Assembly: GCA_947311815.1 (NCBI GenBank)
Contig: CAMZMA010000125.1
Span: 1-15,393 of the forward strand
Source of the DNA: an uncultured Flavobacteriaceae bacterium
GTDB lineage: Bacteria; Bacteroidota; Bacteroidia; Flavobacteriales; Flavobacteriaceae
Direction of reading: 5' to 3'
DNA: 15,393 bases
Below, in pieces: positions 1 to 6,990 of this stretch. The position numbers were made by a program, and so were the translations under genes. Every line of letters starts with the position of its first letter. Within the stretch, counting starts at the first letter, position 1. Under the pieces are notes generated by a model. It ran no database searches. It worked only from the letters and a program-made list of their open reading frames with translations, and had not been told where the DNA came from.

Positions 1-32
1 AATATAATTTTGTTCATAATACCAAAGGTAGT

Positions 33-71
33 AAAAAAAGTAAAAGTCGTTACATTGTAACAACTTTTACT
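33..71 (-). terminator. Probable terminator of the GIN-domain lipoprotein operon
   Basis: An inverted repeat has 15-base arms at 39-53 and 57-71 (one mismatch) around a 3-base loop. Read on the minus strand the stem is followed directly by six T residues (38-33), the layout of an intrinsic terminator. It lies about 80 bases past the stop codon of the minus-strand lipoprotein gene. The stem is A/T-rich with few G-C pairs, so its efficiency is uncertain. Confidence 0.5.
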
Positions 72-104
72 GAGTAAACTACTAAAACCAAGAAGTAGTA
101 TTAG

Positions 105-147
105 GGTAAATTGGAGTTAGCTAACTAGATTTACCACTAATTTTTTT
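105..147 (+). terminator. Possible plus-strand hairpin terminator
   Basis: The arms GGTAAAT (105-111) and ATTTACC (129-135) enclose a second palindrome, AGTTAGCTAACT (115-126), with small internal loops. On the plus strand the stem is followed by a run of seven T (141-147) after a short gap. The orientation fits a convergent plus-strand gene lying left of the window, whose transcript would end here while the minus-strand transcript ends at 33-71. No upstream gene is visible with confidence, so this is inferred from structure alone. Confidence 0.35.
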
Positions 148-153
148 AGAATT

Positions 154-879
154 TTAATGTGCAGAAACACTACCGCCAGAACTGTCTTTTTGACGTACTC
201 TTTTCGGGTTTCCTTTGTAATCTATATCGCCGCCACTAGTTGCTTTGGCATCTATTTTTTCGGTAGCATGTACATCTATATTTGCGCCGCTACTTGCTCT
301 TACAGTAACTTCTTTGGCAATTAAATTGTACGCTTTTGTGCTGCTTCCGCTACTAGCACTTGCGTTGTAACTTTCGGCAGTACCAGATAATCTGATATCT
401 GCACCACTGCTAGAGCTCGAGCTTACATCGGTAACAGCTAAGTCTAGTTTTAGGTTTGCACCACTTGAAGCATTTGCTTCAAAAATACTAGATTTTATAG
501 TGTTTTCTGACACAACATCTGCACCACTTGTAGCAGTAATACCTTCTAAAGAAGGAACAATTACAATTATTTTTTTTGATTTTGCTCTTCGAATGTTTTT
601 ATCGGTATGAATTTTTAAAACACCATTGATAACTTCGGTAAGAATAATTTCTTGTAAATTTTCATCAGCTTCTACAGTTACTGATGCTTTTTTTCCTTGT
701 GTAACATATACATCTAAACCATTGCTAGCTTTAATTTTAGTAAAATTGTTGTTTACTTTTCTATTTTCTTTTGTTACATTTCTGTTGCCGCTAATACCAG
801 CTAAATTGATGTCTATTTTACACGAGGTAATCAGTAAAACTAACATTGTTGCGATACTAATTTTTGATATAATTTTCAT
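154..879 (-). CDS. Head GIN domain (DUF2807) lipoprotein
   Basis: Predicted exported lipoprotein of 241 residues. The N-terminus has a lysine-containing n-region, a hydrophobic stretch and a lipobox LITSC, with the acylated cysteine at residue 20. The rest resembles the head GIN domain (DUF2807, labelled in databases as putative auto-transporter adhesin), a right-handed beta-helix-like fold. From residue 117 to 236 a [S/T]SG motif recurs seven times, with glycines at 119, 140, 159, 178, 198, 216 and 235, a spacing of 18-21 residues as expected for one beta-helix turn per repeat. It is the last gene of an operon with a PspC-domain protein (117-base gap) and a PadR regulator, an arrangement seen often in Flavobacteriaceae. 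The residues after the cysteine (KIDIN) only loosely resemble the flavobacterial surface-export signal, so inner versus outer leaflet placement is open. The biochemical role is unknown; an adhesin role is only the family label. Confidence 0.85.
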   Translation of the reverse strand: MKIISKISIATMLVLLITSCKIDINLAGISGNRNVTKENRKVNNNFTKIKASNGLDVYVTQGKKASVTVEADENLQEIILTEVINGVLKIHTDKNIRRAKSKKIIVIVPSLEGITATSGADVVSENTIKSSIFEANASSGANLKLDLAVTDVSSSSSSGADIRLSGTAESYNASASSGSSTKAYNLIAKEVTVRASSGANIDVHATEKIDAKATSGGDIDYKGNPKRVRQKDSSGGSVSAH

Positions 880-995
880 TTTTTTAATATTTAGTTGCTG
901 TAAATGTCTTTATTCTAACCTTTTTATGTTAAAAAAGAATACTCAGTTGTTAAATTTTAAGGATAAACTGTATTTAATATAGACGCAATTTTTAC

Positions 996-2648
996 TTAAA
1001 GGTTGCTTTGGGTATTGTTTTCTTCATCAATTTTATCATCTTCTAAAATGCAATCGGTACATTCTAAGCCTTTTACAGTCATTTTAAAATGATGATTTGC
1101 CATGTCACGATCATAAATTTCTTCGGTATTATCTATTCTAAATAAAAATCCTTTTGATGAGTTTTCAAAGAAAATAGTAGTGTTTTTAGGTAAGTAAACT
1201 ATTATGTATATTTCTTCATCTTTGTGTAAATTTTTGTAGTTACTTAAATAATATCCATTTAAAGTTAGTGTTTTGTTATTAAATTGATATTTATAATCAA
1301 TTTCTGATGCATTTAAACGTGCTTTTAATCGATTTTTTCCTTTAGATTTTTTTCTGATTTTTATATAAGCTTCTTCAGTTTCACTTTCTTTTACATTTAC
1401 TTTTATATTGTTTGAATACACTTTTTTTTCATTATTAATAATTACTTCTAAAGCATTTCTATTTCTTCTAAAGTTATCTTGATAAAACAATTCATCATCA
1501 TTTATTACTTTAAGACGTAGGGTGTCAGTAGGAAATATTTTGATAGATTTTTTTTCAATCTTTGTACCATTAAAAGCAGTTTTAGAGATAAATTCTAATC
1601 TGTTAAATGCCAATCCTAAAATGGCAACAATCCAAATACCTAAAAGTGTTAAAGAGGTGGTTTTACTAATTTTTTTAACGCTAGAAGATATGATACGTAA
1701 CCCTAACACAAATAGAATTAAAAAAGGGATTCCAATTATGAGAAATACGAAGGTGCTTAATAACCATTTTGGTAGTATAGTATTATCGAAAAAAGGAGGG
1801 TAATGTACAAAATTGTTTTCTGAGTAAAGTAATTCAAAATGATTTACAGAAAAACTATTAAGAAATAAAAAAAATAATACAGCTCCTGCAATAATAAGTA
1901 ATAGTACTCCGATAAATTTACCCGCAATTTTAAATATTGCGAGAACAATTTTACCTAGAGCGGCTAAAAAATCCTGCAAACCAGAGCTGGTTTTTTTTCG
2001 CATTTTTTCAAAATCTGCACTCGAAATTTTATCACCTAATTCAGAAGCACCGTCTTTAAATTTTTCTGAAAAATAAACAAATTCTTCTCTAATTTTTTTT
2101 TCGATATTGTCAATATTTACGGGTTCGCCTTCCATCTGTAATTTTTCTGCGGTGGTTTGAGCTTCTGGCAATAAAATCCAAAGAATAATATACGCCAAAA
2201 TACTAAATCCGCTTAAGGCTAATAAAATAAATGCAAGACGAATCCAAATAGTATCAATTCCTAAATAATGCCCGATTCCAGATGCAACACCCCCTAAAAA
2301 TTTATCATCGCCATCTCTAAATAATTTTTTAGAAGTTGCTTTTTTGTGTTGATAGGTGTACGCAGTATCAAAAGATTCTTCAGCTTCGGCATAATCTTCT
2401 GGTTGCCCCATAATTTTGATAATTTCTTCAATATCGCCTTCATTTACTACTTGGCGAGCATCGGTAATTCTTTCTGACAACAATTCACTAATACGAGCTT
2501 CTATATCAGCAATAATTTCGTTTTTACCTTGTGGGTCATCGCTTAAAGATCTAGAAACGGCATCTAAATATCTTTTTAATTTCTGAAAGGCAGTTTCATC
2601 TATGTGGAAAAAGAATCCGCCTAAATTTATATTAATTGTCTTATTCAT
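996..2648 (-). CDS. PspC domain-containing multi-pass membrane protein
   Basis: Protein of 550 residues. Residues 1-95 form a cytoplasmic helical region common at the start of Bacteroidota PspC proteins (FQKLKRYLDAVSRSL, then an E-rich helix up to GQPEDYAEAEE). The PspC domain spans about 108-163, with the LFRDGDDKFLGGVASGIGHYLGID stretch followed by a transmembrane helix ending WILLPEA. Further hydrophobic helices lie near 244-266, 294-320 and 331-350. The C-terminal 180 residues are soluble and beta-rich (for example EEIYIIVYLPKNTTIFFENS), loosely recalling the GIN domain of the next gene. PspC in Proteobacteria senses envelope stress with PspB; here there is no PspA, B or F, so only the domain is shared. 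The start codon overlaps the padR-like stop region by 8 bases, indicating translational coupling. Probable role: membrane sensor or effector in an envelope homeostasis operon (inference). Confidence 0.88.
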   Translation of the reverse strand: MNKTININLGGFFFHIDETAFQKLKRYLDAVSRSLSDDPQGKNEIIADIEARISELLSERITDARQVVNEGDIEEIIKIMGQPEDYAEAEESFDTAYTYQHKKATSKKLFRDGDDKFLGGVASGIGHYLGIDTIWIRLAFILLALSGFSILAYIILWILLPEAQTTAEKLQMEGEPVNIDNIEKKIREEFVYFSEKFKDGASELGDKISSADFEKMRKKTSSGLQDFLAALGKIVLAIFKIAGKFIGVLLLIIAGAVLFFLFLNSFSVNHFELLYSENNFVHYPPFFDNTILPKWLLSTFVFLIIGIPFLILFVLGLRIISSSVKKISKTTSLTLLGIWIVAILGLAFNRLEFISKTAFNGTKIEKKSIKIFPTDTLRLKVINDDELFYQDNFRRNRNALEVIINNEKKVYSNNIKVNVKESETEEAYIKIRKKSKGKNRLKARLNASEIDYKYQFNNKTLTLNGYYLSNYKNLHKDEEIYIIVYLPKNTTIFFENSSKGFLFRIDNTEEIYDRDMANHHFKMTVKGLECTDCILEDDKIDEENNTQSNL

Positions 2649-2985
2649 TTTTAGTTGATTTTGTACTTGTTACTTGGTTTACTGCGTTTACTAATTTCAT
2701 CCAGTTTTTGTCTAATTCTTTTAGAAATAATGTACCATTGTCTGTTAAAACATAATATTTTCTTGGAGGTCCAGAGGTTGATTCTTCCCATCGGTACGTT
2801 AATAAACCTGCGTTTTTAAGGCGGGTTAATAACGGATAAATGGTGCCTTCAACCACAATCATTTCTGCTCCTTTTAGCGTAGAAAGTATTTCAGAAGTAT
2901 AGGCATCTCCACTTTTTAAAATGGATAAAATGCAGTACTCTAAAACTCCTTTTCGCATTTGAGCTTTGGTGTTTTCTATCTTCAT
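2641..2985 (-). CDS. PadR family transcriptional regulator
   Basis: A 114-residue protein made almost entirely of a PadR winged helix-turn-helix. It starts with the typical RKGVLEYCILSIL helix (11-23), continues with the recognition region EGTIYPLLTRLKNAGLL (46-62), and has a wing with SGPPRKYYVLTDNG (71-84), the diagnostic PadR motif. A short C-terminal helix (85-105) would form the dimer interface, and the length matches short subfamily-2 PadR proteins lacking a large effector domain. It probably represses its own operon, since it is co-transcribed with the PspC gene downstream (8-base overlap) and follows the DUF4870 gene by 44 bases with no separate promoter evident. A dyad overlapping the operon promoter at 3510-3523 is a candidate operator. 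The inducing signal cannot be read from the sequence. Confidence 0.92.
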   Translation of the reverse strand: MKIENTKAQMRKGVLEYCILSILKSGDAYTSEILSTLKGAEMIVVEGTIYPLLTRLKNAGLLTYRWEESTSGPPRKYYVLTDNGTLFLKELDKNWMKLVNAVNQVTSTKSTKNE

Positions 2986-3029
2986 TTAGTGTGGTTTTAT
3001 GGTATTTATATATTTTTTATACATGCTTT

Positions 3030-3458
3030 TTATTTTATAAATTTTATTGTAAGCGGATATTGATATGCTTCTCCTTCTTTAGATTTTAATGCCGCAATAA
3101 TAATAAGAACTACTTTTACTAAAGAAATAATGCTAACAAAAGAAATAACTCCGAAAAGACCGAAAATATTAACACTGTTGTGGTTGCCAAAATCTACATT
3201 GCCAACAGTATCAAAAATATCAAATAATGATGAAAAGAAAAACGGTACAAATGAGGCGCTCAAAATAAAAATATAGATACCAAAACTAATATTAAAGTTT
3301 ACAGCGTCTTTACCTTGTTCATCTAAAAATGTGCTTCTGTCTTTTAATGTTTGCCACAATATTAGGGGAGTTATAATACTGCCAAGTGGAAATAAATACC
3401 CTGCAAATGCAGAAACATGTATTAAAAAAGCGTTGGTATTTTGATCGTTATTTTTCAT
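3030..3458 (-). CDS. DUF4870 domain-containing membrane protein
   Basis: Small integral membrane protein of 142 residues from the ATG at 3458. The hydrophobic segments are about 15-36, 55-78 and 98-123. Family hallmarks are present: the HVSAFAGYLFPLGSIITPLILW opening, the conserved EQGKDAVNFN loop (47-56), and the C-terminal AYQYPLTIKFI motif. A longer reading from a TTG at 3491 is possible but rejected: that codon lies inside the predicted -7 promoter element, and family members normally begin a few residues before the first helix. It is the first gene of the operon with padR-like, PspC and GIN genes, which suggests a shared envelope role. The molecular function of DUF4870 (sometimes named Tic20-like) is not established. 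Confidence 0.88.
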   Translation of the reverse strand: MKNNDQNTNAFLIHVSAFAGYLFPLGSIITPLILWQTLKDRSTFLDEQGKDAVNFNISFGIYIFILSASFVPFFFSSLFDIFDTVGNVDFGNHNSVNIFGLFGVISFVSIISLVKVVLIIIAALKSKEGEAYQYPLTIKFIK

Positions 3459-3488
3459 GATTGTAATTTTATATACTACTTTCTTATG

Positions 3489-3520
3489 CAAATATATGTC
3501 TTTTAAAAGGTATTATGCAA
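3489..3520 (-). promoter_or_regulatory. Promoter of the DUF4870-padR-pspC-GIN operon
   Basis: On the minus strand a perfect Bacteroidota -7 element TATATTTG (3496-3489) is preceded, 21 bases upstream, by a -33 TTG (3520-3518). Spacing and motifs match the TTG-N17..23-TAnnTTTG consensus known for Flavobacterium. Transcription would start near 3482, giving a leader of about 25 bases before the ATG at 3458. Confidence 0.65.
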
Positions 3521-3523
3521 TAC
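3510..3523. promoter_or_regulatory. Candidate PadR operator overlapping the -33 element
   Basis: A short dyad GTATT-N4-AATAC spans the -33 element of the operon promoter. PadR proteins commonly bind dyads containing ATAC/GTAT half-sites close to their own promoter. A repressor bound here would block the sigma factor. The dyad is short and in AT-rich DNA, so chance is a real alternative. Confidence 0.3.
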
Positions 3524-3692
3524 ATAGTACTAAACTTAACAAATTTTAACATTTATATTTGACTAAAAATGATAAAATAAAACACTATATTGTGAGCTTA
3601 AATATAGAAACGATAAGGGATTGCTAAATAATTACCATGTTGTTTTTTTAATGTAAAAAATTTTACTCTTTTTTTAATAATTACTGATACAC

Positions 3693-4148
3693 ATGAAATT
3701 TACACCCCAAAAAATAAATTTATTCTTATTATTTAAGATGCCATCTGCATTTTTTACAGGAGTTCGCTTACAAAGTATTGATGATGAAAAGGCAGTAGTA
3801 CGTGTAAAACATAGATGGATAAATCAAAATCCGTTTAAATCGTTGTTTTGGGCAGTACAAGGAATTGCATCCGAATTAACAACAGGCGTTTTGGTGATGA
3901 AAGAAATTGCTGCTTCTGGCAAAAAAATATCGATGTTAGTAACCCATATGAACGGAACTTTTACTAAAAAAGCAACAGGAAGCATCCGTTTTATTTGTAA
4001 AGACGGACATAAAATTAAAGCTGCCATTAACAAAACAATTGCCACTGGAGAAGGAGAAACCATTGTAATGATTTCTGAAGGGTTTAATGCTGATGGAATT
4101 TCGGTTTCTAAATTTGAATACAAATGGAGCGTGAAGTTGAAAGGGTAG
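3693..4148 (+). CDS. DUF4442 domain-containing protein (hotdog fold)
   Basis: Cytoplasmic protein of 151 residues resembling DUF4442, a hotdog-fold family related to PaaI/YiiD-type acyl-CoA thioesterases. It shows the usual order: an N-terminal helix with LLFKMPSAFFTGVRL, a strand VVRVKHRWINQNPFKS, a central helix IASELTTGVLVMKEIAAS, and strands with MNGTFTKKATGSIRFIC and ATGEGETIVMISEGFNADG. The Asn/Gln-Asn-Pro-Phe (NQNPFKSLFWA) and ASE segment correspond to the region that holds the acyl-thioester site in active relatives, but enzymatic activity has not been shown for this family as far as I know. The length is full for the family. No strong promoter is visible in the 201 bases shared with the divergent operon; a lone TATATTTG at 3554-3561 lacks a -33 partner. 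Confidence 0.8.
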   Translation: MKFTPQKINLFLLFKMPSAFFTGVRLQSIDDEKAVVRVKHRWINQNPFKSLFWAVQGIASELTTGVLVMKEIAASGKKISMLVTHMNGTFTKKATGSIRFICKDGHKIKAAINKTIATGEGETIVMISEGFNADGISVSKFEYKWSVKLKG

Positions 4149-4193
4149 CGTTTTATGTGGTATGATTTTTGTTGATTTTTTAAAAAATAAATC

Positions 4194-4580
4194 ATGAAAA
4201 ATCATTTAAAAATAGTTGTTTTACTTTTATATTCCTCCTTTTTAAGTTCTTGTGTTCCGACTTTAAATTATATAGGAAATCATTTTGATCCAACCCAAAA
4301 AGTTGAGATATTTTATGACATTAAAGATGTTACTCAAAATTATACTGTAATGGGTTTGTTAAATTTTGAGTATAATTTTTTTACCAATAGCTTAAACAAT
4401 GAAATATTAAGTTTAATGATTAATAAAGGTAAAGAAGTTGGTGCAGATGCTGTTCTTGTCACAAAATTTAAGCATTATAGCAAACAAATAATGGAAGAGA
4501 ATATTAATTCTAAAGAAAAAGAAATAAAAAATATAGAAAAAATGTATATTGAAGCGAAGTTCTTGAAATATAAAAAATGA
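4194..4580 (+). CDS. Small hypothetical lipoprotein
   Basis: A 128-residue protein I do not recognise as a named family. The N-terminus is a clear lipoprotein signal, a lysine-bearing n-region followed by a hydrophobic core and lipobox LSSC with Cys at residue 20. The mature part has a segment KVEIFYDIKDVTQNYTVMGLL followed later by KGKEVGADAVLV, the pattern of small envelope alpha/beta domains in which a helix ends in GADAV before a beta-strand. The C-terminal 30 residues are lysine/glutamate rich (SKEKEIKNIEKMYIEAKFLKYKK). It lies 45 bases after the DUF4442 gene and 214 bases before the AIM24-like gene. Membrane anchoring is well supported; the function is unknown. Confidence 0.72.
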   Translation: MKNHLKIVVLLLYSSFLSSCVPTLNYIGNHFDPTQKVEIFYDIKDVTQNYTVMGLLNFEYNFFTNSLNNEILSLMINKGKEVGADAVLVTKFKHYSKQIMEENINSKEKEIKNIEKMYIEAKFLKYKK

Positions 4581-4660
4581 TAAAGGTTAGTGATTACGCA
4601 ATGTCAAAAAAAATAATTGTTGACTCCTAATAAATTGAATATTTTAAATATGCTTTTTCG

Positions 4661-4720
4661 AGCAGAGTCGAGAACTTTCGATATCTAAATTAGATTTCGA
4701 CTCCTTTGGACTTGATATTG
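4661..4720. repeat. Probable remnant of a dispersed hairpin repeat
   Basis: Within the 214-base gap 4581-4794 an inverted repeat GAGTCGA (4665-4671) / TCGACTC (4697-4703) encloses a second, near-ideal palindrome ATCTAA-A-TTAGAT (4683-4695). Sequences of the form AGTCGAGA...TTTCGACTC are, from memory, common intergenic repeats in Flavobacteriaceae genomes. Base composition is more G/C-rich than the surroundings. The left flank AGCAGAGTCGAG is not fully matched on the right (CTCCTTTGG), so the copy looks degraded. The rest of the gap shows nothing else I can support. Confidence 0.45.
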
Positions 4721-4794
4721 TTAATATCTGTCATTTAAAAGTATGCTGTTATCTAATGACCTCAAAAAAAATTAAAAAGTAAAACCAAACAATT

Positions 4795-5592
4795 ATGAAC
4801 GCACACGAAATAGATTACCGCATTTTTGGAGAAGAAATGCAATACGTAGAAATTGAATTAGATCCGCAAGAAGGAGTGGTGGCAGAATCGGGTAGTTTTA
4901 TGATGATGGATAGTCAGATTAAAATGGATACTATTTTTGGCGATGGCTCTAATCAAGAAAAAGGAATTTTAGGCAAGTTGTTTTCGGCAGGAAAACGTTT
5001 ATTAACGGGTGAGAGTTTGTTTATGACGGTTTTTACCAACATTGGTAGCGGTAAAAAACAAGTGTCTTTTGCAGCTCCATATCCAGGAAAAATTGTGCCG
5101 ATTGATTTGACGGAGTTCGAAGGGAAATTTATCTGCCAAAAAGATGCTTTTTTATGTGCAGCCAAAGGAGTTTCTATCGGAATAGAATTTTCTAAAAAAT
5201 TAGGAAGGGGTTTGTTTGGTGGCGAAGGTTTTATCATGCAAAAAATGGAAGGAGACGGAATGGGGTTTATTCATGCAGGAGGAACACTCGCCAAAAAAGA
5301 ATTATTAGCAGGCGAAGTTTTAAAAGTTGATACGGGTTGTATCGTTGGTTTTACCAAAGATGTTCATTATGATATTGAGTTTGTTGGTGGTATTAAAAAT
5401 ACTGTTTTTGGTGGCGAAGGCTTATTCTTTGCCACACTTCAAGGCCCAGGAACTGTATATATACAATCGTTACCATTTAGCAGATTAGCAGGCAGAGTTT
5501 TATCGATGGCACCAAAATCTGGTGGAAGTAGAGGAGAAGGGAGTATTTTAGGAGGAATTGGCGATATTTTAGATGGCGATAATCGGTTTTAA
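4795..5592 (+). CDS. TIGR00266 / AIM24 family protein
   Basis: Soluble 265-residue protein of the TIGR00266 (AIM24, formerly DUF124) family. No signal peptide or transmembrane segment is evident. The family pattern covers the whole length: EIDYRIFGEEMQYVEIELDP near the start, AESGSFMMMD, a variable KGILGKLFSAGKRLLTGES linker, the FTNIGSGKKQVSFAAPYPGKIVPIDL strands, QKDAFLCAA, two GGEG motifs (GLFGGEGFIMQKMEG and TVFGGEGLFFATLQGPG), and the closing YIQSLPFSRLAGRV. The fold is a beta-rich trefoil-like assembly; yeast AIM24 is mitochondrial and affects cristae organisation, but the bacterial role is unknown. A glycine/serine-rich tail ends the protein. The length fits the family and the start follows an A-rich leader. 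It appears to be a separate transcription unit. Confidence 0.9.
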   Translation: MNAHEIDYRIFGEEMQYVEIELDPQEGVVAESGSFMMMDSQIKMDTIFGDGSNQEKGILGKLFSAGKRLLTGESLFMTVFTNIGSGKKQVSFAAPYPGKIVPIDLTEFEGKFICQKDAFLCAAKGVSIGIEFSKKLGRGLFGGEGFIMQKMEGDGMGFIHAGGTLAKKELLAGEVLKVDTGCIVGFTKDVHYDIEFVGGIKNTVFGGEGLFFATLQGPGTVYIQSLPFSRLAGRVLSMAPKSGGSRGEGSILGGIGDILDGDNRF

Positions 5593-5731
5593 ACCTGATT
5601 TCGATATAAGAATCGAAGAAAAAACAATAAATTCAAGAAATTTGTGTCTATATTTTTTGAATAGTTGCAATCAAATCTTTTTTCTTAAATCTAATAGTGA
5701 AACGGTTTTATATCTTTTCGGGTACTGCTTT

Positions 5732-6646
5732 TTAAACCATAAAAACTTTCCCTGATTCAGCCAATTCAACAGCATTAAAAATTTCTTGAGCTTCTTCTTT
5801 AAATTTTAAAAGATTATCATATCTACTTGAATAATGCCCGATAATGAGTTGAGAAACTTCAGCATCTTTTGCTATTTGTGCGGCTTGTTTTGCGGTAGAA
5901 TGTTTGGTTCTTTCGGTTAAATCGGCTCTGTCTTCTAAAAAAGTAGCTTCATGATATAGTAAATCTACATGTTTAATAATTGGCACAATAGCTGGTTTGT
6001 ATTGCGTATCGCTACAAAATGCATAACTTTTTGGTTTGGTTGCAGGTAGCGTTAGTTCTTCATTTTTAATAACTTCTCCAGTCGATAAAATTACATCTTT
6101 TCCTGCTTTAATATTGTGGTAGTCACAAATTTCGATTTCATTGTATTGAGCAATATTTTCGATGTGTAATTTGCGTAATGTATGTTTTTCTGTAAATAAA
6201 AACCCGTTCGTATAAACCCTGTGTGTTAGCGGAATCGTTTTTACAATCACTTTGTCATTTTCAAAAATTGTTTCGCTTTCTGCGGATGCTAATTCGTGAA
6301 AAATCAATGGATATTTTGTCCAAGAATTAGATACTTTTAATTGAAGCATCGTCACTTCTTTGATGCCTTTTGGACCGTAAATATGTAGTTTTTTTTCTCG
6401 GTTTAACAGACCGTATGTAGAGATCAATCCAATCAATCCGAAGAAATGATCGCCGTGTAAATGAGAAATAAAAATATGATTTATTTTAGAAAAACCAACC
6501 TTATATTTTCGCATTTGGCGTTGTGTACCTTCGCCACAATCTATTAAAAAATGTGTGTTGTTAATTTCTAAATATTGCGATGTTGGGTGTGCGTTTACTT
6601 TTGGTGTGGCAGAATGACAACCTAAAATAGTTAGTTTTAAACTCAT
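5732..6646 (-). CDS. rnz: Ribonuclease Z (tRNase Z)
   Basis: Zinc-dependent endoribonuclease of 304 residues that removes the 3' trailer from tRNA precursors. It has the metallo-beta-lactamase metal site SHLHGDH (61-67; H62, H64, D66, H67), followed by H142 in PLTHR, D213 in FCSDT, HEATF (232-236), KHSTAKQAA around H249, and H271 in IIGHYSSRY. These match the metal ligands and the general acid-base histidine of the Bacillus subtilis enzyme, including the long-form exosite region (about 150-200) that grips the tRNA elbow. Length is as usual for the bacterial family. It is the last gene of the pyr operon; its start overlaps the stop of the preceding T9SS mini-protein by 4 bases (ATGA), implying coupled translation. 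No strong terminator is visible in the 139 bases to the convergent AIM24-like gene. Confidence 0.96.
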   Translation of the reverse strand: MSLKLTILGCHSATPKVNAHPTSQYLEINNTHFLIDCGEGTQRQMRKYKVGFSKINHIFISHLHGDHFFGLIGLISTYGLLNREKKLHIYGPKGIKEVTMLQLKVSNSWTKYPLIFHELASAESETIFENDKVIVKTIPLTHRVYTNGFLFTEKHTLRKLHIENIAQYNEIEICDYHNIKAGKDVILSTGEVIKNEELTLPATKPKSYAFCSDTQYKPAIVPIIKHVDLLYHEATFLEDRADLTERTKHSTAKQAAQIAKDAEVSQLIIGHYSSRYDNLLKFKEEAQEIFNAVELAESGKVFMV

Positions 6647-6960
6647 CGAATTACAAAACGTTTAGAAATAGTTTCTTTGCTGTTTCTAATGGTATAAATA
6701 TAAATACCTGCGTGTAAGTTGTTTCTAGAAAACGGAATGGAATTTTTGCCTTTACTAGCTGTAATTTGCTTGCTAAAAACGGTTTTTCCTAGCACGTTTT
6801 GTATGATAATAATTGTTTTTTGATGTGCGCTAGACTCAAAAGAAATGGTTGTGTTTGCTACAAACGGATTTGGTGCAGCCGATAAGTTTTTCATTGTTTT
6901 TTGTGAAAAACCTACTGCCGATATCAATAAAAAAGAAATAAAAAGTAATTTTTTTACCAT
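6643..6960 (-). CDS. Stand-alone T9SS type A sorting-domain mini-protein
   Basis: Protein of 105 residues with a Sec signal peptide (1-19, cleavage predicted after GFS) and then almost nothing but a type IX secretion C-terminal sorting domain of type A. The domain shows the APNPF motif (29-33), TISF strand, QNVLGKTVF (54-62), the polar KGKNSIPF turn, NLHAGIYIYTI (81-91) and the final KRFVIR. In usual T9SS clients this roughly 80-residue domain follows a large cargo and is cut off by PorU; here only about five residues precede it. The reading frame is intact, with its own ATG 30 bases after the upstream stop and a 4-base overlap with rnz. It may be a genuine small secreted protein, a regulator or competitor of the secretion machinery, or the remnant of a larger client. 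Function unknown. Confidence 0.85.
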   Translation of the reverse strand: MVKKLLFISFLLISAVGFSQKTMKNLSAAPNPFVANTTISFESSAHQKTIIIIQNVLGKTVFSKQITASKGKNSIPFSRNNLHAGIYIYTIRNSKETISKRFVIR

Positions 6961-6990
6961 AATTGTTTTTTATTAAAACGATTTCTTTGT

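Noticed and set aside
3..77. Possible C-terminal tail of a plus-strand gene entering from the left (open frame ending at TAA 75-77)
   Set aside because: Only 24 codons are visible, with no family signature, and the frame runs through the hairpin at 39-71. It cannot be told from chance.
626..982. Plus-strand open frame of 118 codons opposite the GIN lipoprotein gene
   Set aside because: It is antisense to a well-supported gene, has no recognisable domain, and its hydrophobic stretch is the complement of the signal peptide and AT-rich gap.
3459..3491. TTG start extending the DUF4870 protein by 11 residues
   Set aside because: The codon falls in the predicted -7 promoter element, and an ATG at 3458 gives the usual family N-terminus.
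3554..3561. TATATTTG as a promoter for the DUF4442 gene
   Set aside because: It matches the -7 consensus, but there is no TTG at a proper distance upstream and the leader would be about 125 bases.
3824..4205. Two minus-strand open frames opposite the DUF4442 gene
   Set aside because: They are shadows of a gene with clear family features and show no coding signature of their own.
4583..4794. CRISPR or tandem repeat array in the gap before the AIM24-like gene
   Set aside because: The hairpin sequences occur once each with no regular spacing or direct repeats.
5593..5731. Terminator between the convergent AIM24-like and rnz genes
   Set aside because: Only short, weak stems (for example TTCGAT-N6-ATCGAA) without T-runs were seen.
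5573..5755. 60-codon open frame overlapping the end of the AIM24-like gene and the end of rnz
   Set aside because: It overlaps two real genes, has no start context or family resemblance, and fits random AT-rich sequence.
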